6,194 nucleotides of DNA, from NCBI GenBank assembly GCA_029264635.1, contig JARIAA010000059.1:1-6194 (forward strand), given 5' to 3'. The position numbers and the translations under genes were made by a program. Below the pieces are notes generated by a model, which worked only from the letters and a program-made list of their open reading frames with translations, was not told where the DNA came from and did not search any database. This DNA is from Psychrobacter sp. (GTDB lineage: Bacteria; Pseudomonadota; Gammaproteobacteria; Pseudomonadales; Moraxellaceae). The stretch's first letter is position 1. Every line of letters starts with the position of its first letter. Below, in pieces: positions 1-4,875 of this stretch.

Positions 1-195
1 CGTGCAGGCAAACGTAGTGCGGCTGATCGCTTTGAGCAGCAGGCGCTAGCGTTTTTTTCGCAGGTGCATGTAGGGTTTGCCGCGCTTGCTGATAAGCATT
101 CTGAGCGTATTTATCGTATCGATGCGCAGGGGTCACCCGATGAAGTCAGTGCGCGTATATGGCAAGTGGTTGAATCTCGGTTTGAGCTGGTTTAG
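1..195 (+). CDS. tmk: Thymidylate kinase, C-terminal 64 residues (5' end outside window)
   Basis: This is the C-terminal end of dTMP kinase, the cytosolic enzyme that phosphorylates dTMP to dTDP with ATP in dTTP synthesis. The frame is open from base 1 and stops at TAG 193-195. Its first residues, RAGKRSADRFEQQ, match the arginine-rich LID segment followed by the DRFE/DRIE motif of bacterial Tmk. The FF..V...F..LA block and the YRIDAQGSPDEVSARIW ending match the family's final helix and the 'IDA..S...V...I' terminus (compare E. coli Tmk 'DRIEQESFDFF' and 'TIDATQPLEAV'). The family is about 200-215 residues long, so roughly two thirds, including the P-loop, lies upstream of the window. The identification is from remembered family motifs. 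A terminator begins 21 bases after the stop, so this is the last gene of its transcript. Confidence 0.9.
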   Translation, partial: RAGKRSAADRFEQQALAFFSQVHVGFAALADKHSERIYRIDAQGSPDEVSARIWQVVESRFELV

Positions 196-215
196 CGCGA
201 CTAGTGGTTATTACC

Positions 216-245
216 AAAAACCCCAGCTCGATGGCTGGGGTTTTT
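216..245. terminator. Bidirectional Rho-independent terminator between tmk and the antiporter gene
   Basis: A perfect GC-rich stem CCCCAGC (221-227) / GCTGGGG (234-240) encloses a 6-base loop. It is flanked by AAAAA (216-220) and TTTTT (241-245), which can extend the stem to 12 pairs. Read on either strand, the hairpin is followed by a T-run, so it can terminate tmk (+), which ends at 195, and the antiporter gene (-), which ends at 286. The two genes converge on it. Confidence 0.93.
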
Positions 246-285
246 ATTGTTTTAAAATAACGTGTACTGACAAAGCCAAACGCTT

Positions 286-2508
286 TTAGGGTTTGTCTGA
301 GCCGGCACTAGCCTCGTCCTCAACCGTATTAGAGTGTTTATCCGTATCAGGCAAACGATTAGGATCGAGCGACCCTTTCTTGTTTTTGGGCGCGCTACCG
401 CTTCCATTAGCATTGGCTTTTAGGGTAGCAACCGAGCTAGATACCTTTTCTTGAGAAGACCCTTTACCTAAAACTATCGATGGCGCTGGTGCTGGCTGAC
501 TGTCTTGAGATTTGTGCTCAGCCAGTTTTTCACTCGATCCTGAAAGTTGAGCGCTCAGCGCTATCTCAGTGTTTAGCTCGCTTGGGATGTCTTGTTCATA
601 TTCGTCAGCCACATCTTCAGTCATCTCTTTTTCTTTACGCTTCTCTGGCGACTTTGAGTTGGCTTCAAAATGTGCATCGGCAATAACACGCGCCTGCACT
701 TGCTTGTCAGTGACATCGACAGCTTTTGGTTGTACTTCATCATCAACGACTAAAGCCACAAGCTTACGATCACGTGGTACATTGCCATCGAACTCATCGG
801 TAATGACGTTAAGCTTGCCTTCTTTATCAATGGTATATAAGGGGACAAATTGCTTATTATCGGCTTTATATTGCTCAAAGCTATAGCTGTAAGTGATGTT
901 GGTAATCTTAATACGCGCTTTTTTGGAGAGCATGCTGGCAAGTTTGGTATATGTCACATCTTTACCAAAGAGCCACTGCGAATGAAAGTTTGCTTGTTTG
1001 GTATCGCGCTCACTTTTGACCTTTTCGTCACTAAATTTGAGACGAAATAATTTTTGTTCACCAAACTCATGACGGTAATGAATCTCAGATAAAGTATTTA
1101 ACTCTTTATCGGTACTCATCGCAAACAGATGACCAATTCCGATTAAGTCAAGATAGTGATCGGCATGATCAGAGACAGGATTACCAAAATAGGTACGCAG
1201 GCCACTCATGCGCGCGCGTGCAATATTGGTATAGTTATTATGGGCCACGATGACATCAAAGCCTTGCTCTTTTAAAGAAGTGGCCACCAACAGGGCAATG
1301 GGATTAGAGCCGACGACTAAAATACCATTGGTGGCAGGCTCGCGTACGCCAAGCAGATTGCCGACCATTTTTGCGCCCAGACCTTGAATCATGACCGTAC
1401 CAATAATGACCATAAAGACCAAGGGTACTAATAGCTCAACGCCTTGGATGTCGTACTCTTGCAGACGAATAGCAAACAGCGATGAGATGGCCGCGGCAAC
1501 GATACCGCGCGGACCAATCCAGCTGATCATAAGCTTTTCGCTGGTTTTTAGATTGGAACCAATGGATGATGCCCAAACAGATAGCGGGCGTGCTACAAAC
1601 ATGACAATAGCAAGTAATATTAGCCCTGCAAAACCTACGCTTAGCAGGCTTGATAGCTCGACACGAGCAGCAAGAATGATAAACAAGACAGAGATTAAAA
1701 GGACTGTCAGCGACTCGTTAAACTCTAAAATCGTATCACGCGGGAAGTTTGGCCAGTTTGCTAGCGCAACGCCCAGTACGGTCACTGTCAATAAGCCAGA
1801 TTCATGCTCTAAATGGTTCGACACCGAAAACAAGACCAAAACAAAGGCGAGGGTAAACACATTGCGTAAAAATTCAGGCACCATATGACGGCGCATTAAA
1901 AACGCTAGTACCCAGGCGCCTGCCATACCGAGCGCTGTCGCTAAGACAACAATCTTAGCGAATAGTAAAAGACTACTGGCCTCACCGCCTGAGATGATGT
2001 ACTCGTACACCAATACCACGGCAATCGCGCCGATAGGATCGATGATGATACCTTCCCACTTAAGAATGTTGGAGATGGTCTTATTCGGACGCACACTACG
2101 CAGTAGCGGCATGATGACGGTCGGCCCCGTTACGCAGACCAGTGCCCCAAATAGTAGGGCGATGAGAGGGTCGACATCGAACAAAAGATAGGTCGATAAC
2201 GCCACGATAGCGATAGTGATTAGTACGCCAACTGACACTAACATCTGCACCACAGTACCGTGCTGCTTAATCTCATCGAACTCCAAGGTCAGCGAGCCTT
2301 CAAACAAAATAATGGCCACGCCCAAAGAGATGATAGGGAACATAAGCTCGCCTAACACTAAGTCAGGATCAAAGTAGCCCAATACTGGACCGACAATAAT
2401 ACCAATGAGCAACAAAAACAAAATGGACGGTTGCTTTAAATACCAAGCCAACCATTGGGCGGCAATACCAATCCCAACCACGCCAGATAACAATAGGGCG
2501 GTATCCAT
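286..2508 (-). CDS. CPA1/NhaP-type cation:proton antiporter with TrkA_N-like domain
   Basis: Predicted inner-membrane monovalent cation (Na+ or K+)/H+ antiporter of 740 residues for pH and salt homeostasis. Residues about 1-385 form a many-helix transporter domain with subfamily signatures: GIIVGP (36-41), EGSLTL (70-75), VTGPTVIMPLLR (126-137), WEGIIIDPIGA (151-161) and GPRG (332-335). Asp157 lies where CPA1 proteins have the Asn-Asp ion-binding pair, but the Asn position is Ile156. This matches what I recall of this TrkA_N-bearing subfamily. Residues about 394-500 resemble a TrkA_N/RCK Rossmann domain (NGILVVGSNPIALL), but the GxGxxG loop is degenerate and no acidic residue ends beta-2, so NAD binding is doubtful. 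A small domain runs to about 590. Residues about 610-740 are a hydrophilic Ser/Pro/Ala/charge-rich tail, probably disordered. The ATG at 2508-2506 has AAGGA seven bases upstream (2520-2516), which fixes the start. The true ion is not deducible, so no gene symbol is given. Confidence 0.9.
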   Translation of the reverse strand: MDTALLLSGVVGIGIAAQWLAWYLKQPSILFLLLIGIIVGPVLGYFDPDLVLGELMFPIISLGVAIILFEGSLTLEFDEIKQHGTVVQMLVSVGVLITIAIVALSTYLLFDVDPLIALLFGALVCVTGPTVIMPLLRSVRPNKTISNILKWEGIIIDPIGAIAVVLVYEYIISGGEASSLLLFAKIVVLATALGMAGAWVLAFLMRRHMVPEFLRNVFTLAFVLVLFSVSNHLEHESGLLTVTVLGVALANWPNFPRDTILEFNESLTVLLISVLFIILAARVELSSLLSVGFAGLILLAIVMFVARPLSVWASSIGSNLKTSEKLMISWIGPRGIVAAAISSLFAIRLQEYDIQGVELLVPLVFMVIIGTVMIQGLGAKMVGNLLGVREPATNGILVVGSNPIALLVATSLKEQGFDVIVAHNNYTNIARARMSGLRTYFGNPVSDHADHYLDLIGIGHLFAMSTDKELNTLSEIHYRHEFGEQKLFRLKFSDEKVKSERDTKQANFHSQWLFGKDVTYTKLASMLSKKARIKITNITYSYSFEQYKADNKQFVPLYTIDKEGKLNVITDEFDGNVPRDRKLVALVVDDEVQPKAVDVTDKQVQARVIADAHFEANSKSPEKRKEKEMTEDVADEYEQDIPSELNTEIALSAQLSGSSEKLAEHKSQDSQPAPAPSIVLGKGSSQEKVSSSVATLKANANGSGSAPKNKKGSLDPNRLPDTDKHSNTVEDEASAGSDKP

Positions 2509-2560
2509 AAATTAATCCTTTTATAAGCTTGTCATACTTCACATTCAGGAGGGTTGTTTA

Positions 2561-2573
2561 CGATCTAAGATCG
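2561..2573. repeat. Perfect inverted repeat in the antiporter 5' leader
   Basis: CGATCTAAGATCG is a perfect 6-1-6 palindrome, 53 bases upstream of the antiporter ATG and downstream of its candidate promoter. It could be a DNA operator. As an RNA hairpin its one-base loop is too tight unless inner pairs open. It is adjacent to GACTG (2573-2577) and CAGTC (2592-2596), a second short inverted pair. Function unknown. Confidence 0.6.
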
Positions 2574-2607
2574 ACTGCTTTTGAAGTCAAACAGTCCTTA
2601 AGTTCTG

Positions 2608-2636
2608 CTATAGTAAATGATTCTTGTCATTTGCAA
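2608..2636 (-). promoter_or_regulatory. Candidate antiporter promoter with an internal dyad (possible operator)
   Basis: On the minus strand, TTGCAA (2636-2631) could be a -35 box. The -10 could be TACTAT (2615-2610, 15-base spacer) or CTATAG (2613-2608, 17-base spacer), about 100 bases before the antiporter ATG. Between the boxes lies a perfect 6-6-6 dyad AAATGA-TTCTTG-TCATTT (2615-2632), loosely like a Fur-type operator (AATGATA/ATCATT half-sites) although the spacing differs from the classical 7-1-7 repeat. A protein bound there would block the promoter. The hexamers are only fair matches, and the regulator is a guess. Confidence 0.35.
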
Positions 2637-2719
2637 ATAATTGTATGTACCCTGAATCATTATTGAGCGTATCTATGCCATCGGGTAATCGGCACATATA
2701 GAAGTGAGAGCGAATCATT
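2616..2719. repeat. Three copies of the 8-mer GAATCATT upstream of the antiporter
   Basis: GAATCATT occurs at 2654-2661 and 2712-2719 on the plus strand (both followed by A) and at 2623-2616 on the minus strand, where it overlaps the dyad inside the candidate promoter. Three identical 8-mers within 104 bases suggest binding sites for one regulator. The region is AT-rich, so chance is not excluded. Confidence 0.45.
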
Positions 2720-2825
2720 AAAAAGTGTTTAGCATCAAGATTTTCATTGGTTTATCGCAAAACAGAAAATCTATAGTAATAAACCTAGTACAGTTAAATC
2801 TATAAGCGATGATTATACTTGCTGT

Positions 2826-2841
2826 GCAAACTATTGTTTGC
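2826..2841. repeat. Perfect hairpin GCAAAC-TATT-GTTTGC
   Basis: A 6-bp perfect stem (2826-2831 with 2836-2841) closes a tetraloop in mid-spacer. No T-run follows on either strand, so it is not a terminator by itself. A weaker AT-only inverted repeat ATCAT-ACC-ATGAT (2864-2876), followed by TTTATTTTA, lies 22 bases further on. Role unknown; it could be an operator or RNA structure. Confidence 0.5.
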
Positions 2842-2931
2842 TATATAAATTATTTGGCTTGTTATCATACCATGATTTTATTTTACTGGGAGTAAAGGTG
2901 GTTTAGATGCTCAGATGACAAGGTATAAACA

Positions 2932-2954
2932 ATTACACTGAGAGACAATGTAAT
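2932..2954. repeat. Inverted repeat ATTACA...TGTAAT, operator-like
   Basis: ATTACA (2932-2937) and TGTAAT (2949-2954) form a perfect 6-bp inverted pair with an 11-base centre. After one mismatch, TG/CA pairing continues and leaves an AGAGA loop. The spacing of about 17 bases between half-site centres suits a dimeric helix-turn-helix regulator. No ligand or protein can be assigned. Confidence 0.45.
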
Positions 2955-3036
2955 GGACTAGGGTACATATGATTTTGTCTCCTTTGTTAAAGAGATGGAG
3001 CAAAACAGGCGCATAGCCAGGCTAGGTATTATCCTG

Positions 3037-3060
3037 CATAATACAGACCATAATACAGAC
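3037..3060. repeat. Perfect tandem duplication of a 12-bp unit
   Basis: CATAATACAGAC occurs twice, directly abutting, at 3037-3048 and 3049-3060, with no mismatch. Each unit carries a -10-like CATAAT. It may be a replication-slippage duplication or a paired binding site. It lies about 250 bases before the protease start. Confidence 0.85.
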
Positions 3061-3133
3061 ATTGTAAGATAGTCACGCATGTAGGGTTTACTAAGATAAA
3101 AATCCCAACTTGAATGTAACAATTAGATTAAGT

Positions 3134-3161
3134 GAACCTATATCAGCCCAAATAAGTCTAT
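3134..3161 (+). promoter_or_regulatory. Weak sigma-E-like promoter candidate for the protease gene
   Basis: GAACCT (3134-3139) and TCTAT (3157-3161), separated by 17 bases, resemble the extracytoplasmic sigma-E/AlgU pattern GAACTT - about 16 bases - TCTGA, with one mismatch in the -35 and two in the -10. It lies about 145 bases upstream of a degP/mucD-type gene, and genes of that type are sigma-E-dependent in E. coli. The match is imperfect and the region was read with that expectation. Confidence 0.22.
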
Positions 3162-3251
3162 GTTTAAAATTGAGAGGATGGGCCTCACTTATAAAGTTAG
3201 GATAAATTGACAATACTGTATAAATACGCGAAGTACAAATACCTAAAACAT

Positions 3252-3275
3252 AAAAAATAGCCGTCAAAAACGGCT
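3252..3275 (-). terminator. Terminator-shaped hairpin in the protease leader, oriented to the minus strand
   Basis: A perfect 6-bp stem AGCCGT (3259-3264) / ACGGCT (3270-3275) has a CAAAA loop. Its left flank is A-rich (3252-3257), so read on the minus strand it is ACGGCT followed by ATTTTTTATG, the form of an intrinsic terminator. On the plus strand no T-run follows. There it would be a stem in the protease mRNA leader ending 16 bases before the Shine-Dalgarno. No minus-strand gene that it should terminate is visible, so it may stop antisense transcription coming out of the protease gene. Confidence 0.55.
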
Positions 3276-3306
3276 CATGCTTAACATTAAAAAGGAGAAT
3301 AACCAT

Positions 3307-4755
3307 ATGAAAGGTCAACCAATCGCTCTCAACGTACCGCGTAAACTACAACGTAGTCTGCTTGCCGTAGCATTGAGTACTGCCATGATGACAGGGGTTG
3401 GGGTCACGACAATGGTAAGTACGAGCGCCCAAGCTGCCGTGACGACGACTGACTTTTCTGACCTTGTACAGCAGGTGACGCCAGGCGTGGCCCGTGTCAA
3501 CGTCACCAAAACCATCAGTGAAGCGGAGTTGGCAAAAGCTCAAACGGCTGATTTGTTACGCCAGTTTTTTGGCAATCGCCTTCGTATACCAGATCAAGCG
3601 GCGACGCCTGCGATTGAGCATGCTTATGGCACCGCATTTTTTGTGACGTCTAATGGTTATATGCTGACCAACCATCATGTGGTAGAAGGCGCAGATAAGA
3701 TTACCGTTACCCTAAATGACCGCACTGAGCTTGATGCCACCTTGGTCGGTAGCGATGAGCGCTCTGATGTGGCTGTGTTAAAGGTGGCGGGCAATCAGTT
3801 CCCAGCTCTGCCTGTTGGCGACTCTAATATGATCAAAGTCGGGGAGCCAGTCTTAGCTATTGGCTCGCCCTTTGGTTTTGATTATTCCGCATCTGCGGGC
3901 ATTGTCAGTGCCAAGTCGCGCAGTTTTTCGCGTGAAACCAGTGTGCCATTCATTCAAACCGATGTCGCGCTTAATCCTGGTAACTCAGGCGGGCCGCTAT
4001 TTAATCAGCGCGGTGAAGTGATTGGTATCAACTCACGTATTTTTAGTGGTACAGGCGGCTATATGGGACTCTCATTTTCGATCCCAATTGATGCGGCGAT
4101 GGATGTTTATGAGCAGCTAAAAACGAACGGTGAGGTTGCGCGTGCTTATATGGGCGTCTACCCGCAAGATATTGATCGTAATTTGGCTGAGGTTTATAAA
4201 TTGGCACGGCCACAAGGGGCGCTTTTGACCCGCGTCTCCCCAGACTCGCCTGCACAAAAGGCGGGGCTAAAATCTGGCGATATTATTTTGCAGTATAATG
4301 ATGTCAAAATCATGCGCGCCGCTGATTTATTAAATCTTATCAATCGCGCCCGCCCTGACGACGCTTTTCGTGTGCAAGTGCAGCGTAATGGTCAACAGCT
4401 GACCGCAGCTGGTAAGCTGAGTCATGCGCCAGGCGATGTACAAGCGCAAGGCCTTGATAAGCAAGATAATGAGGTGCGCGTAGGCTTACGTTTACGTAAC
4501 TTGACCCCTGAGGAGCAAGCAGAGATGACGGCGGAAGGGAAAACTGGCGTCTTGGTGACAGCGGTAGACCCAACAGGGTTGGCTGCGCGTTCTGGTATCA
4601 TGGCAGGGGATGTCATCACCAATCTCAATCAAAAGCCTATTAGCGCCGTGACAGATTTTTCTAGTGCGATCTCCTCATTACCGACTAAAGGCGTCGTTAC
4701 TATCGAATTAGTCCGTCAAGGTATACCCGCGATTATCGGTTTGCGTATCGAATAA
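3307..4755 (+). CDS. mucD: Periplasmic Do-family serine protease, MucD/DegQ-like
   Basis: Periplasmic HtrA-type serine endoprotease/chaperone that degrades or refolds damaged envelope proteins; 482 residues, the usual MucD/DegQ length. A Sec signal peptide spans 1-43 (hydrophobic core about 18-37, likely cleavage after SAQA). The trypsin-like domain, about 47-270, has His124 (TNHHVV), Asp154 (RSDVAVLK) and Ser227 in NPGNSGGP, so the triad is intact. The LA loop is short, as in MucD/DegQ rather than E. coli DegP. PDZ1 is about 275-370 and PDZ2 about 388-482. GDSNMIKVGEPVLAIGSPFG and SVPFIQTDVALNP closely resemble remembered Pseudomonas MucD. ATG 3307 is chosen because AAGGAG (3292-3297) sits nine bases before it; the upstream in-frame ATG at 3277 would precede this site and lengthen the signal peptide's n-region. 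Unlike Pseudomonas mucD it is not next to algU/mucA/mucB here, so the symbol indicates the subfamily, not the operon. Confidence 0.93.
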   Translation: MKGQPIALNVPRKLQRSLLAVALSTAMMTGVGVTTMVSTSAQAAVTTTDFSDLVQQVTPGVARVNVTKTISEAELAKAQTADLLRQFFGNRLRIPDQAATPAIEHAYGTAFFVTSNGYMLTNHHVVEGADKITVTLNDRTELDATLVGSDERSDVAVLKVAGNQFPALPVGDSNMIKVGEPVLAIGSPFGFDYSASAGIVSAKSRSFSRETSVPFIQTDVALNPGNSGGPLFNQRGEVIGINSRIFSGTGGYMGLSFSIPIDAAMDVYEQLKTNGEVARAYMGVYPQDIDRNLAEVYKLARPQGALLTRVSPDSPAQKAGLKSGDIILQYNDVKIMRAADLLNLINRARPDDAFRVQVQRNGQQLTAAGKLSHAPGDVQAQGLDKQDNEVRVGLRLRNLTPEEQAEMTAEGKTGVLVTAVDPTGLAARSGIMAGDVITNLNQKPISAVTDFSSAISSLPTKGVVTIELVRQGIPAIIGLRIE

Positions 4756-4765
4756 GATAAGCCAT

Positions 4766-4820
4766 GTGCTGCTAAGGCTTTATTTGCAAGGTACATGGTT
4801 GCAGGCGAGCACGGTTTTTT
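4766..4820 (+). terminator. Possible weak terminator after the protease gene
   Basis: GTGCTGC (4766-4772) can pair with GC-G-AGCAC (4805-4812) with one bulged G at 4807, followed by GG and TTTTTT (4815-4820). The enclosed loop is long (32 bases) and holds a minor GCAA/TTGC pairing. A competing inverted repeat CCATGT (4762-4767) / ACATGG (4793-4798) overlaps it. If inactive, the protease and the next gene could be cotranscribed. Confidence 0.3.
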
Positions 4821-4875
4821 AAAATACGTTAAAATGGCTATTTTTGTTATACGACTATATTACAGTTAGGTGTTC

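Larger units (their letters stand above)
2509..3306. other. Long AT-rich divergent intergenic region with no convincing gene
   Basis: About 800 bases separate the antiporter start (-) from the protease start (+). No open reading frame here has both a good ribosome binding site and recognisable content. The region contains the antiporter promoter candidate, three GAATCATT motifs, several short inverted repeats, a 2 x 12 bp tandem repeat, a weak sigma-E-like element and a hairpin before the protease Shine-Dalgarno, each listed separately. The 9-mers AAATCTATA (2767-2775, 2796-2804) and CTATAGTAA (2608-2616, 2771-2779) also recur, which may just reflect AT-rich composition. The length exceeds what two divergent promoters need, so an undetected small RNA or a decayed gene remains possible. 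Confidence 0.75.

Noticed and set aside
77..289. 70-codon plus-strand open frame through the end of tmk and the terminator
   Set aside because: It is out of frame with tmk, runs through the terminator hairpin and has no family resemblance.
1391..1888. 165-codon plus-strand open frame antisense to the antiporter
   Set aside because: It is fully inside the well-supported antiporter gene. Its Ser/Thr/Arg-rich composition is typical of a shadow of membrane-helix codons.
2809..2895. 28-codon hydrophobic peptide frame in the spacer (begins MIILAVQTIV)
   Set aside because: There is no Shine-Dalgarno before the ATG (the sequence is TATAAGCG). An AT-rich spacer yields such hydrophobic frames by chance. 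It could be revisited if ribosome profiling shows a signal.
2969..3016. 15-codon frame MILSPLLKRWSKTGA with AGGG five bases upstream
   Set aside because: It is too short to judge, and no hairpin or regulated codon pattern shows that it is a leader peptide.
3037..3060. Tandem 12-mers as the start of a CRISPR array
   Set aside because: There are only two units, with no spacers between them, and the unit is too short.
3207..3212. TTGACA as a sigma-70 -35 box for the protease
   Set aside because: At 16-18 bases' spacing there is no acceptable -10 (GAAGTA or similar). TATAAA at 3219-3224 is only six bases away.
3277..3306. Upstream in-frame ATG that would add 10 residues to the protease
   Set aside because: The strong AAGGAG lies downstream of it and fits ATG 3307. 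The added residues give an unusual signal peptide start.
3091..3318. 75-codon minus-strand open frame across the protease start and spacer
   Set aside because: It has no recognisable domain and no good ribosome binding site. It overlaps the protease start and would read through the terminator-shaped hairpin at 3252-3275.
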